The notes under the pieces are model-generated. The model made no database searches. It was given only the letters and a program-made list of their open reading frames with translations, and was not told where the DNA came from. 64,000 bases of DNA from Chamaecyparis obtusa (Eukaryota; Streptophyta; Pinopsida; Cupressales; Cupressaceae): NCBI GenBank assembly GCA_027943335.1, contig BSBK01001572.1:2707501-2771500 (forward strand). Direction: 5' to 3'. Positions 12,301-23,517 of this stretch are shown one piece after another (within the stretch, counting starts at the first letter, position 1; each line of letters begins with the position of its first letter). A program made the translations under genes and the position numbers.

Positions 12301-14135
12301 AAGATAGATAGGATTACAACATGCATACATCAAGCACATACAAACAAAAACTAGCAACAATACATAAACATCAAATTCCTTTTCCCAAGGCTAGCACAAC
12401 ATGAGTCACCTTGGACCCATAGTAGGGCTGAAGGTGGAAGCTACCCAGAAAGGAGAATGCCAAAATACATGAATTATCCAGCCTTCAACAAGGCCTAAAA
12501 TCTACTCATAACACCTTCACAAGGCCAAATATACAACCAACAACCCTTCACATTCCACACAAGATCAACTCCCTTATGTCCCCCAATAACAATATACACA
12601 AGATGACAATATGGATGCCCATACATCCATGCCTTATCCCCTTCCTCCTTGAGGAAGGACTCTACACTAGACAAGTAGTCCCAACTTTTTCTCTTCACCC
12701 ATCAAGGCTCTCTTCCCTCCCAAGGGTGATTTTGGTCATACACAGCCCCAAGAAAACAATACAAAAAAAGAAATGAAAGAACACTACATGCATGCATAGA
12801 CTAAGAAGACATTTCACATACATATAAAACTAGAAAACATGCAACATGAGAAAATAAATATTCACATAATAATAGAAATGAGAGTGTTCAAGATCCAACC
12901 TCAATCCAAGCTAATGGAAATGAGGGTTCAAATGAGCTTCCCCAAACTAGTCTCCTCCTTTGCTATGCAACTCAAAAGTCCTCAAAGAAAACAAGACCAA
13001 ATTCTCACAATTCTCACAAGTCTCCAAAATTGGAGAGTGGGAAATTACCCACCAATTTTCCCTCCATCTCCTTAAGAAGACAAATACTAAACCTTTCAAA
13101 CAAAAGAGGGAAATTCAAATTCCAAATTCAAAATGAGGAGTGGGCTTGACATGCCTCTTCCAATTTCGTCACTTTTCAAAAGAGCATCTTTTGGAAGGGC
13201 AAAAATAGTCAAAATGCATCACAATGGTCAAAATTTGACCCCCAACATATGGCACCACTATGGGGTAGCCTATTTTTAACTTCCACTATCATAAATGGTC
13301 ATTAAAAGCCACTCAAAAGACCACCTAAAGATTGAATCCTAAAATGAAAGAGATTCCCACTCATGGCCCCTAAAAATAGAGACCACTCACACACATTAAG
13401 CACTTGGGCATGCCAACTCACATGACATGTCTCAATTGACACCACAAATAAATCACATTACAACATAATACGCATGGCATGCCAAGTAGACTAAAATAAT
13501 AAAATAAAATAAACATAATCAATAATTACATTCATGCATCACTTTACAAAATATTACACTTTACAACGAGGTTAATTTCTCACCTTGGAGATAACCTTCG
13601 CTAACATGATTTTACAATTATCCATCTTTGATTTCCCCCTAAATTCCACGGTCTTACCTGCACACTTGAAAAAATATCAGTAGCTCATGAAATGTCAAAT
13701 ATCACATATATATGTAGATAAAATACATCTAAAAATTGCATTCTTAACATCATAAATTTCTAACTGCATTTCATAATAGTTCTCATCATTTTCAACATTG
13801 CATTACTAAAGCACATAAAGTCAAGAATACAATGATACATGTTAATTCACCTAACATAATAGTCATGATCATTTCCAATAAATTTTCCTAACATAATTGT
13901 AACATTCAAGTATCATACATAAACCAAGGATTTATCAATTACTATGCTCATGACCTAACAAATAGCATGAAAGTAAAAGTCCTATATCATCATCACATAA
14001 TCATAAGTCATCACATTGTATCATAATATAATGTCTCTATCCAAATAGTCCAACATGATAAAATAAAGTGTCAACATGAGTCCAAAGATGGAAAATAATC
14101 TGCTATGAAATGATGCCACAAGGTGAGGCCTCACA
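9362..14135 (-). repeat. 3' LTR of Gypsy C, unusually long
   Basis: Element-sense start TGTGAGGCCTCACC at 14,135 follows a polypurine tract, and the end GGGCATGACA is at 9,362. It is 4.77 kb, against 3.18 kb for the related LTR J and 0.46 kb for C's own 5' LTR, so it probably holds an extra insertion that I cannot delimit. The part 9,570-11,700 is AT-rich with a GC-rich patch (10,500-10,690) and no match in J that I can see; it is the likeliest place. No convincing genes lie in it. Confidence 0.75.
10500..10690. other. GC-rich patch in the AT-rich C LTR
   Basis: A 190-bp stretch rich in GCC/GGC triplets (GTGGCGGTAGTGGCGCCACCAC and similar) inside otherwise AT-rich DNA. It contains the inverted motif GTGGCGCCAC. 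I recognise no gene here. It may belong to whatever enlarged this LTR. Confidence 0.4.
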
Positions 14136-14147
14136 TCCTCCCCCCTA
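14136..14147 (-). promoter_or_regulatory. Polypurine tract of Gypsy C
   Basis: On the minus strand AGGGGGGAGGA lies directly before the LTR start TGTGAGG. This is a textbook plus-strand primer position. Confidence 0.8.
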
Positions 14148-14149
14148 GG

Positions 14150-15620
14150 CATGAACTTCCTCCTAGAGTTCATAAAAAATGTGGGGACACTGTGCTCTCA
14201 TTTGTGTCATGTCCTCTCGTGAAGCTGTAATCTCATCATAGAAATATCACTAGACCATAACCTAGTCTAGCTCTTGACCTCGAAGGGCCAGTGTCCTGCA
14301 AGCCAAAATACGTATGGGCTCCAATGTTAGCTATCTGTCTGAATCCACCTATAAAGCATCCCAATCAATAATGTGAGTCTCACCATAGATATACTTCCTC
14401 AAAGTAGAAACATGAAATATATCATGGATACGTGACAGGCTAGGTGGCAGAGCTAGTCGATATGCAACTGGGCCTATCCTCTCTAGAATCTCAAAAGGAC
14501 CAACAAAATGAGGTGCGAGCTTAGAACCCTTCCCAAACTGGATTGGGCTCTTATGCGGTCTCACTCTCAAGAAGACTCTATCTCCAACCATATAAAGATG
14601 ATCAATCCTCTTCAAATCTACATACTTCTTCTGTTTATCCTGAGCCTCTCTGAGACACTTCCTGATCAAGTCTACCTGCTACTCCATCTCCTTGACTAAC
14701 TACGGTCCTACTGCCACTCTATCCTCAATCCTATCCCAACTCAAGGGAGTCCTAAAAGGTCTACCATACAATGCTTGATAAGGTGGCATACCCAAAGATG
14801 AATGATGCCCATTATTATAGGCAAACTCCACCAAGTACAAGTACTCCTACCATCTAGAATGGTGATCCATCACATACATATGAAGCATATCCTCCAACAC
14901 CTGATTAACCCTCTCAATCTAACCATCTATCTTAGGGTGATAAACTATGCTGAAATTGAGTCAGGTGCCCAATGTTGACTGTAACTCTCTCCAAAAGGAT
15001 GATGTAAAAAGAGAATCTTTGTAAGATATAATCTTATGAGTAATGTCATGAAGTCTGATGATATCCCACAAGAAACCCTGTGCCACTGTAGGTGTTGTGA
15101 AAGTAGTACGAACGGGTGAGAAGTGTGCTACCTTAGTCAACCTATCCACTGTCACCATAATGGCATCATGGTGATGAGAAGACATAGGAAAACCCATAAC
15201 AAAGTCCATGGATATAATATCCCACTTCCACTTGGGTACCTCATGCAGCTAAAGAAGCCCACCCAGATGGCAGTGCTCTGCCTTAACTCTCTAGCACTCC
15301 AAACATCTAGCCACAATCTCAGCAATGTGCAATCTCATACCTGGCCAATGGTAAAGCTACCTCAAATCTACATGTAACTTCTTGACTCTGGGTTGTGCTA
15401 CATAAGGAGCTCTGTGAGCCTCAAACATAATGAATTCATGCAACCCACCAAAAGAAGGTACATAAATATGTCCTTTATGATGGAGAAGGCCATTTGACTC
15501 TAGGGTGTAATATGAAAACTTCCCCTCAAGGGTTCTCTATGATTGAACCATCTGAAAAACTGCAGAATAGAATCCATCCTTAGGCAAGTGCTACAGAATG
15601 TGTCCTCTGAAATCTATGCT
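14150..15620 (-). pseudogene. Gypsy C integrase
   Basis: Core fragments: MDFVMGFPMSS with the first catalytic Asp (about 15,200), then VDRLTKVAHFSPVRT and ISYKDSLFTSSFWREL, where relatives have SDRD (the second Asp is still present as KDS). The C-terminal part at 14,349-14,669 reads KSPIQFGKGSKLAPHFVGPF and SRIHDIFHVSTLRKYI, the Tekay/Del-type tail. The N-terminal zinc-binding region survives as CLEC near 15,300. Several stops interrupt the frame, and the region before 14,961 is poorly conserved. Confidence 0.8.
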
Positions 15621-15629
15621 AGAAGACAT

Positions 15630-17145
15630 AGATGAAAGCTCATGTCATCTCCTACTCAAGGCATCTAAAACTACATTCTCCTTACCCTTGATGTAGTGAA
15701 CATTGAAATCATACTCAAAAAGGAACTCCATCCATCTCCTCTGCCTAGCATTAAGATTCAACTAAGTGAAAATGTACTACAAAATCTGATGATCTGAGTG
15801 AAGCTCAAATCTATGACCCAAAATAAAATGTCTCCATCTCACCAAAGCGTGCACTACTGCTATGAGCTTGAGGTCATGGGTAGGATAGTTGAGCTCGTGA
15901 GTCTTGACTTTCCTAGACTCATAGGCAATGGCTTGACCTCTCTACATAAGGACTACTCCTATACCATCTAAAGATGCATTTGTGCAAACCAAAAACTCTA
16001 CTAAAGGATTTGGTACTACAAGAATAGGTGCACTAGTGAGTTCTCTCTTGAGCTCTTGGAAAGATCTCTCACACTTCTTTGTCCACTCAAACTTCTTCCC
16101 TTTCCTCTAGAGGGAAGTGATAGGATGAGCCACTCTAGAGAATCCCTCAAAAAAATATCTATAATAACTTGTCAACCCCATGAAACTCCTAACCTCGGTC
16201 ACACTGGTAGGTGTTGGCCAATCCATAATTGCTCTAATCTTAGATGGGTCAATAGCAATCCCATCTCTTGATATCACATGACCAAGATAGTGAACCTCTA
16301 ACCTAAAGAAGGCACACTTTGACAAACTGTTGAACAACTAATATTCCCTCAAACACTACAAGACCTACCTCAAATGATCCTCATGCTCATGCTCATCCCG
16401 AGAGTAGATCAAAATATCATCTAGGAATACTACCATAAATTTATCCAAGAAAGAGTGGAACACTCTATTCATGAGATTCATGAACATGTCTAAAAAATTT
16501 GTGAGTCCAAAAGGAACCACTATGAACTCATAATGGCCATAGCAAGTATGGAACACAGTCTTGTGGATGTCACTCTCCACTATCCTCAACTGATGGTACC
16601 CTGACTTCAAGTTAATCTTAAAAAACATGCGGGCATCCTGAAACTGATCAAACAAGTCATCAATCCTAGGAAGTGGATACAGATTCTTGATGGTCACCTT
16701 ATTCAACTATTGGTAATCCATACACAACCTAAAAGATCTGTCCTTCTTCTTAACAAAGATAACTAGTGCACCCCAAGGAAATACACTAGGATGAATGTGC
16801 CCTTCTCCAAGAGCTCTTCTAACTGAATCTTGAGCTCATTTAGCTCATTGGTAGTCATCTTGTATGGTGCTCAAGATATAGGCTCTACTCCTGACACAAG
16901 ATCAATATGAAAATCCACTGCTCTAGGTGGTGGCATACCAGGTAGCTCTGAAGGGAATACATCTTCAAACTCCTACAAGATAGGATGGTCATCAGGGGAA
17001 GGATCCTTCTCAACCTCCTCCTCTTGATCACTCATGGTGATGGAAAATAACTGACAACCCTTTTTCATGCACCACTTAAGCTACATATCAAAAATTACAT
17101 GAAGAGAAATAGGTCTCTGAACTCTTGAGATAATCGAAGGCACAC
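15630..17145 (-). pseudogene. Gypsy C reverse transcriptase and RNase H
   Basis: Starts after D's insertion with the protease-RT linker, then LPGMPPPRAVDFHIDL (about 16,920) and RT motifs [33 protein letters not shown] and the catalytic [15 protein letters not shown] (about 16,390-16,430). Further on are HYLGHVISRDGIAIDPSKIR and VTEVRSFMGLTSYYR (16,107-16,337). RNase H survives as NASLDGIGVVLM, YPTHDLKLIAVV and LDALSRR (15,640-16,000). In RNase H the first Asp is changed to Asn (TNASLDG, where relatives have TDAS), so it could not cut RNA even if the frame were repaired. Confidence 0.83.
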
Positions 17146-17150
17146 CAAAA
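17146..17150. other. Target duplication CAAAA, left copy (element D)
   Basis: CAAAA at 17,146-17,150 is repeated exactly at 23,513-23,517, either side of D's TGATGA...GCATCA ends. It shows D was inserted into C's protease-RT linker. Confidence 0.92.
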
Positions 17151-18007
17151 TGATGAAGGGTGCTCCCCTTAATACCACAAACACATAACAGAAATAGAGA
17201 AACAACAACAATATGCAAGAACAGAAAATTGGCTTCTTATTATCTCCACAAATGTGGAATTACAAACTTTCAGAATTACAATATGCAAAGCCACATGGGC
17301 ATTCCCTTACAATATTCTGTAGGACAAAGCCTCGAGCTATTACCTAGATCTACTACCCAGAACTATTCTGAACTTCCTAAGACAATAATACAACCTTCCT
17401 TATATAGGCAATTATCCACCGCCTGGGAAGGTTCTAGAATTTTAGCCAATAAGGCCGACCAAACTTAGAATTATTTTATTTGACATTTTATTACATCATA
17501 GTTGGCTCAAGATAACCTTTGAAACCCGAACAAAATTTTTGAAGAAAATTATTTTTCACCATTTCAGGTGGCCCAACTTCCGAAGACCATAAGTCATCAC
17601 CAGTTGACCAAATCGGCTATTATAACCCCATTTCGGAAATGCCACGAAGCGCTCTACAGGCTTGACCCGCAAAAGCACCCATCACCCAAATTTTCAACCT
17701 CATCCGGGGCCTCTAAAGCCTTCAAAACTGAGTTCAAAGTTTATGTACCCTACTGCCAATACCGAAAATCTTCAATATCTTCCAATATACACTTGATCTG
17801 GCAATGAAACTTTACTGGCAGACTTACATGACCAAAATGAACCTCCAAGAAAGAAATCAGAGCATTCTGAGCACATGCAAAAATTACCAAAAATAGTAAC
17901 TTTCCATAAATAGCAGCTCTGCACTAAAATAGCCCTTATTGAATATAAAACAGAAATATTTTTGGGTGATGCAAGATTGCCCTTACACCCAGGATGCTCC
18001 TGCATCA
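17151..18007 (-). repeat. 3' LTR of D
   Basis: 857 bp, in element sense TGATGCAGGAGC...CACCCTTCATCA, matching 22,657-23,512 along its full length at roughly 96-97% by eye. No convincing polypurine tract lies just upstream (the bases before it read ...CCCTGGGTGTC), which is odd for a Gypsy element. Confidence 0.93.
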
Positions 18008-18049
18008 GACACCCAGGGTAATTTGAGAAGTGACCCTGTCACGACTCAG

Positions 18050-19023
18050 GTGTGCAGAGGAAAACCAAGATGGTTAACCTCCTCCTTTTTTAGCCACGAT
18101 GAATCTTCTACAAGTCATCCTTTCCATTTGACCAAATACTCTTCATATGTCCTATTCCTTGTGCTTCTACCAACATGACTGTCTAGTATGTCTTCGATCT
18201 GCTTAGTGTCTGAACTAGTTGCTGGAATACTCCACTGTGCTGTTATGATCTCATCTTCAACACCTCCTTCATGATACTCTGTCAGATCTAAAATGTTAAA
18301 CACTGGTGAAATATTCAGCTCACTAGGCAATTCTACCTCATATGCATTTCCTGAATCATGCTTCTTCAATATCTTACACGGTCCAAACTTCTTCATTTTC
18401 AACTTGTTATATGTACCGACTGGAAACCGCTCCTTCCGCAAATGAACCACGACTTCATCACCAACTTGAAATTCCTTATACCTCCTTTTCTCATCTGCCT
18501 TAGCCTTATACTGTGCGTTCATCTTGGTAATATACTTTCTCACCTCCCCATGGATGTTCTTCAAATGTTCTGCAAAATCCTCAGCCTCAGCACTACTTAT
18601 TTCTCCTTTATCTACCTTTCTCAACTCAGATGCCTTTCTTGGACTACTTCCATATATAATCTGGAATGGTGATTTACCAGTGCTTCTGTTGACAGAATTA
18701 TTGTATGCAAATTCTGCCTGTGGTAAAATCAAATCCCATCCTGTTGGCTTATCCCCAACCAAACATCTCAGCAGATTTCCCAAACTCCTATTCACCACCT
18801 CTGTCTGTCCATCAATCTGTGGGTGATGTGATGAACTGAACTTCAAATCTGTCTTCAGCTTCTTCCACAATGTTTGCCAGAAATATCCAACAAACTTAGT
18901 GTCCCGATCTGAAACTATGGTCTTTGGCAAACCATGAAGTCTCACTACTTCTCTGAAAAACAATTCTGCTACATGAACAGCATCATTAGTCTTCTTGCAA
19001 GGAATGAAATGTGTCATCTTCAA
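18050..19023 (-). pseudogene. D integrase catalytic core, C-terminus and chromodomain
   Basis: Reads from MTHFIPCKKTNDA through VSDRDTKFVGYFWQTLW (second catalytic Asp), HHPQIDGQTEVVNRSLGN (catalytic Glu), FQIIYGSSPR, and an SH3-like tail FQVGDEVVVHLRKERFP. It ends with a chromodomain: IEDILDSHVGRSTRN, EEYLVKWKG, then a TGA at 18,114 and a further EDSSWLKKEEV in the same frame. Chromodomains of this type steer integration to particular chromatin marks. The frame runs to about 18,050. The first catalytic Asp lies in the segment just upstream (about 19,100, SMDFVLGLP), separated by a TAG at a Gln position near 19,060. Confidence 0.88.
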
Positions 19024-19935
19024 AAATCTATCAACTACTACAAATATTGAATCATGTCCCCGCTATGTCCTCGGTAAACCAAGAACAAAGTCCATACTGA
19101 TATCCTCCCAAGGCTTCTCTGGTATAGGCAATGGCTAGTACAACCCTGTATTCTGCTTCACTCCTTTCGCCATTTGACATACTCTGCAACTCTGTACAAA
19201 CTTCTTCACATCTTGCTGCAACTGTGGCCAATAATAATTCTCACTAACCAAACCAAGGGTTTTATCACGACCAAAATATCCAGCCAATCCTCCGCTATGC
19301 TTCTCCTTGATGAGATTCTCCCTCATAGAACTTCGTGGAATGCACAACTGACTCCCTCTGAATAACATATCATCCTGGATGATGAAATCCAACCATTTCG
19401 TCCTGTCTAGAGTAACAGGTTCTGTACAAGCTTTCCAAGCTTCACCAAAATCAGGATCTTCTAGATATAAATTCTTGAGTTCCTTGAACCCAACCACTTC
19501 AATCTGCATTTCTGTCAGCAATAGTTGTCTTCTGCTAAGAGCATCTACAACCCTATTAGACTTTCCACTCCTATGTTTCAAAAAAAATGTATAACTCTGC
19601 AAAAACTCAACCCATTTCAAATGCCTCTGATTCAACTTTCCTTGACTATTCAAATATTGCAAAGCTTGATGATTAGTATACAAAACAAACTCCTTAGGAA
19701 GTAGATAATGTCTCCACTTTTTTAATGCCTGAACTATAGCATAAAATTCTTGATCATAAACAGAATATTTCCTCTTGGCATCATTTAACTTCTCACTAAA
19801 ATAAGCAATAGGTTTACCTTCTTGGCTCATAACAACTCCTATTGCAGTACCACTAGCATCACAATCTACTTGAAACACCTTATTAAAATCTGGAAGTGCT
19901 AAAACAGGTTCTTCTATAACTTTTTGTTTCAACAA
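19024..19935 (-). pseudogene. D RNase H and integrase N-terminus
   Basis: RNase H: VDCDASGTAIGVVMSQEGKP, YSVYDQEFYAIVQALKKW, then YTNHQALQYLNSQ and VVDALSRR. Relatives have YTDHQ or YSDNQ, so one catalytic Asp has become Asn. The integrase zinc region follows: EKHSGGLAGYFGRDKT has Tyr where the second His should be, and CRVCQMAKG keeps both Cys. The frame stops in TAG after GLY at 19,135, where relatives read GLYQPLPIP. Both substitutions fit C-to-T change on one strand or the other. Confidence 0.88.
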
Positions 19936-20472
19936 TTGAAAACTCTTTTCTGCCCCATTAGTCCACTTAAACTCTTTCTATCCCCTCTCATTGTTTCAGT
20001 CAAGGGTCCACAAATACTACTAAAATTTTTGATAAACTTTCTGTAAAAGCTAGCTAGACCATGAAAAGATCTTACCTCAGTAGCACTCTTTGGAGTAGGC
20101 CATTCAAGGATAGCCTATACCTTCTCTGGGTCCATTTTTAGACCTTCTCCTGAAACTACAAACCCTAAATACACCAACTCTTTCTTCACAAAATTGCACT
20201 TTTTCAAATTAATCAGCAATTTCTCTTCTCTCAACTTCTCAAATACCATACGAATATGCATCATATGCTCATCCAATGTCTTACTAAAGATCAAAATATC
20301 ATCTAGGTAAACAATGAAAAACTTACCCAAAATTTTTTTTCAGAACCTCGTTCATGAGCCGCATGAAAGTGCTCGGTGCATTGGTTAGCCCAAAAGGCAT
20401 GACTAACCACTCATATAGTCCTTCCTTTGTCTTGAAGGCAGTCTTCCATTCATCTCCTTTTCTGATCTGAAT
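19936..20472 (-). pseudogene. D reverse transcriptase, second half
   Basis: After a TAG at a conserved Gln ([17 protein letters not shown], relatives GYHQIRI) the RT goes on through [16 protein letters not shown] to the start of MNEVL. An extra base in an 8-T run (20,333-20,340) shifts the frame. The other frame then carries the catalytic [15 protein letters not shown] (about 20,280-20,325), LINLKKCNFVKKELVYLGF, and a TAG after MDPEKV. Beyond 20,110 it degrades until RNase H resumes. The homopolymer slip could also be a sequencing error. Confidence 0.85.
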
Positions 20473-21696
20473 CTAATGATATCCACTCTTCAGATCTATC
20501 TTTGAGAAATACACAGCTCCACTCAAACAGTCCATAATATCATCCATTCGTGGCAATAGAAACTTATACTTGATTATGATCTTGTTTATTGCCCTAGAAT
20601 CTATACACATCCTCCATTCTCCATTCTTCTTTGGTGCTAATACCACTGGTACAGCACAGGGACTCAGACTCTCACGGATCAATCCTTTCTGTAACAGTTC
20701 ATGTACTTGTCTGTTCAACTCCTCACTTTCTGCAGGTGTCATTCTGTGTGCTGCCTTATTCGGAAAACTCACTCCTGGGATCAAGTCCATCTGATGACTG
20801 ATCTTCTTGACTGGTGGTAATCCATCAGGCACATTATCGGATACAATATCCTGAAACTCATTCAACAAATCTGCAACTTCTACAGGAACATCTTCTGCTT
20901 CCTCTTTACCAGCTTTTGGAATTAAAGAAAAACATACATGCTCATGCCTCATACCATCTAGGAAATTTCTTCCATCAACAAAAGTTATCTTTGCATTACC
21001 ACATACCTTTTCTTCAGTCTCCTTCAATGGTTTTAGCTTATGTCGCACTCCATCCTTTGTCAGGGAATAGGTATTCGCACGACCATCATGTACAGCACAT
21101 CTGTCAAACTGCCATGGTCTACCCAACAACATATGACATGCATCCATAGATATGATATCACACAATACCTCATCTTGGTATCCGCCAATCTTGAACTTCA
21201 CTAGGCATTGTTCATTGACCATGACCTTGTGGTCATCCTGTACCCAGGCAATCCAATATGGACGTGGGTGTTTCTGTCTCTTGAGCTTCAACTTTGTCAC
21301 CATCTCTTCTGACACCAAATTGTCAGTGCTTCCACTATCAATAATCACATCACAACATTTACCTTCACACTTGCACCTGGTGCGAAACAGGCTCCTCCTT
21401 TGCTCAGGTTCATTCTCACCACTCAACAGGACTCTTCTGTTAATCAACGTTTCTCCTCTTTCAGCATCTTCAGAATTTGATGATCTGGCATCTTCATCTA
21501 CATGTGCAACTCTGGCCTGGCCTTCATTTCTCCTATCTGTTCTGCCTTGGCGCTGAGGACATTCAAATGCCCTATGACCTTCTTCTCCACAGTGAAAACA
21601 TGTTCCACGGAAGCCACCTCTTCCAGATCCTTGTCCTCTTCCTCTTCCTCTCTGATCTCTATTATTCCGATCCTGGAAGTGATTGGAATTATTTCC
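20473..21696 (-). pseudogene. D zinc knuckle, protease and RT first half
   Basis: Same frame as gag. It begins with an Arg/Gly-rich stretch and an intact CCHC knuckle (CFHCGEEGHRAFEC, about 21,557-21,600). Protease follows with VIIDSGSTDNLVS (about 21,320-21,345) and MLLGRPWQFDR. The RT palm starts with LIPGVSFPNKAAHRM, VVLAPKKNGEWRMCIDSRAI and [23 protein letters not shown]. The frame is open for more than 400 codons to a TAG at 20,473. The aspartic protease motif looks competent, so this is the best preserved piece in the window. Confidence 0.9.
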
Positions 21697-22554
21697 TCAC
21701 TGATTTTGACTGCTACTGGCCTCATCCTTCTTTTTCGGATCTTCATTTCGGCCACCATATGACCGTCCACCAGATCGTCCACCGCGACCTCTTCCATTTT
21801 GTCTGCTCTCAAACTTCTTGTTCAGCTTTTCCTCTACTTTTAGGGCAAACTGGTATGCCTCTTCAATACTGTTCATTCGAACCAGATTCAGCTCCTCCTG
21901 AATGCTTGGCCTTAACCCATTAAGGTATCGGGCAATTTTCTCCTTATCAGCTTCTGCGTGGCCTGTTCTGATGAGAAGTCGATAGAACTCCTCTGTATAC
22001 TCCTGAACAGATCTTCCTGCTTGCTTCAAACTCTGCATTTTCTTCAGTAGGTCAAGCTCATAATCAACAGGAATAAACTGCCACTTCAATTTATCCACCA
22101 TCCAATCCCATCTCATGATTTTCTCCTTTCCCCTTCTATTTCGCTCCAACTGAATCTCTTGCCACCATATCTTCGCATGACCTTTCAGTCTGGCTTTCGC
22201 AAATTTGACCCTATCAGGATCCTCAACATCTTCATACTCAAAATATTCCTCACATTCGTTGATCCAGTCGATCAATTCTTCAGGGTTAAGATTTCCAGAA
22301 AATGTAGGAACCTCAATCTTAGGTCTTTTCCCAATCTTAGAAATGGCCCGAAAAAGTCTTTCTTCCTCCTGGCTCACAATTTTGACTTCTCCTTCTTGAT
22401 ATTCTTCTTCGGCTTCATCCTCACTTTCATCTCTGACATTAAGATTCATTCCTCTGCGAATCTCTTCTTGCAATGCTCGCACTTGTCTCTGCAGCTCTCT
22501 AACCTCAGGTGTTACAACACCAGCTCTTCCACCACGTTCCCTTCGTGGAGGCAT
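21697..22554 (-). pseudogene. D gag capsid region
   Basis: Starts MPPRRERGGRAGVVTPEVRE at 22,554, the first Met matching gag starts of this family (an upstream Met at 22,629 would add a leader with no gag features). Capsid core motifs are FAKARLKGHAKIWWQEIQLE, EKIARYLNGLRPSIQEEL and EEAYQFALKVEEKLNKK. A short coiled-coil-like stretch (RELQRQVRALQEEIRRG) sits near residue 20-40. A single TGA at 21,697 separates it from the knuckle and pol, all in one frame; an Arg CGA-to-TGA change is a simple explanation. The length fits gag minus its C-terminus. Confidence 0.9.
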
Positions 22555-22640
22555 TTTCGTGATGCACGCTAAAACCCTAGCCACGGTCCTGGCGCAAACT
22601 GCCTCATGGTCGATGATCTGTTTACACACTCAAGAACTCC

Positions 22641-22656
22641 TGCTCTGATACCACTT
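22641..22656 (-). promoter_or_regulatory. Primer-binding site of D
   Basis: On the minus strand TGGTATCAGAGC stands three to four bases after the LTR end TTCATCA. It is a perfect match to the standard Met-tRNA primer site. Confidence 0.9.
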
Positions 22657-23512
22657 TGATGAAGGGTGCTCCCCTTAATACCACAAACACATAACAGAAA
22701 TAGAGAAACAACAACAATATGCAAGAACAGAAAATTGGCTTCTTATTATCTCCACAAATGTGGAATTACAAACTTTTAGAATTACAATATGCAAAGCCAC
22801 ATGGGAATTCCCTTACAATATTCTGTAGGACAAAGCCTCGAGCTATTACCCAGATCTACTACCCAGAACTATTCTGAACTGCCTAGACAATAATACAGCC
22901 TTCCTTATATAGGCAATTATCCACCGCCTGGGAAGGTTCCAGAATTTTAGCCAATAAGGCCGACCAAACTTAGAATTATTTTATTTGACATTTTATTACA
23001 TCATAGTTGGCTCAAGATAACCTTTGAAACCCAAACAGAAATTTTGAAGAAAATTATTTTTCGCCATTTCAGGTGGCCCAACTTCCGAAGACCATAAGTC
23101 ATCACCAGTTGACCCGATCGACTATTATAACTCCATTTCGGAAATGCCACGAAGCGCTCTACAGGCTTGACCCATGCAAGTGCCCGTCACCTAAATTTTT
23201 GACCTCATCCGGGGCCTCTAAAGCCTTCAAAACTGAGTTCAAAGTTTCTGTACCCTGCTGCCAATACCGAAAATCTTCAATATCTTCCAATATACACTTG
23301 ATCTGGCAATGAAACTTTACTAGCAGACTTACATGACCAAAATGAACCTCCAAGAAAGAAATCAGATCGTTCTGAGCACATGCAAAAATTACCAAAAATA
23401 GTAACTTTCCATAAATAGCAGCTCTGCACTAAAATAGCCCTTATTGAATATAAAACAGAAATATTTTTGGGTGATGCAAGATTTCCCTTACACCCAGGAT
23501 GCTCCTGCATCA
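22657..23512 (-). repeat. 5' LTR of D
   Basis: 856 bp, pairing with 17,151-18,007. In element sense an ATTGG (inverted CAAT) precedes a TATATAAGG box at 22,903-22,911 by about 40 bp, a plausible promoter for the gag-pol RNA. The ends TGATGCA and TTCATCA and the CAAAA flank define it exactly. Confidence 0.93.
22903..22911 (-). promoter_or_regulatory. TATA box of D 5' LTR
   Basis: TATATAAGG on the minus strand, 250 bp before the LTR end, with an ATTGG box just upstream. The same box is kept in the 3' LTR (about 17,397-17,406). Confidence 0.65.
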
Positions 23513-23517
23513 CAAAA

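Larger units (their letters stand above)
17151..23512 (-). mobile_element. Chromovirus D, complete and youngest
   Basis: A full-length 6.4 kb minus-strand Gypsy element: 5' LTR 22,657-23,512, primer site, one gag-pol frame 18,050-22,554, and 3' LTR 17,151-18,007. Both LTRs are about 856 bp and differ at some 25-30 positions by eye, so it is the least diverged element here. It is flanked by exact CAAAA. A few stops, two or so frameshifts and lost catalytic residues disable it. Confidence 0.93.

Noticed and set aside
12495..13075. Open frames on both strands in the C 3' LTR
   Set aside because: Overlap each other on opposite strands in non-coding LTR sequence; no family signature.
21152..21923. 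Long plus-strand open frames opposite D gag and protease
   Set aside because: They are antisense shadows of a well supported coding strand; no motif of their own.
17151..23512. Idea that the two 856-bp repeats are a segmental duplication
   Set aside because: Primer site, TG/CA ends, gag-pol between and CAAAA flanks show they are LTRs.
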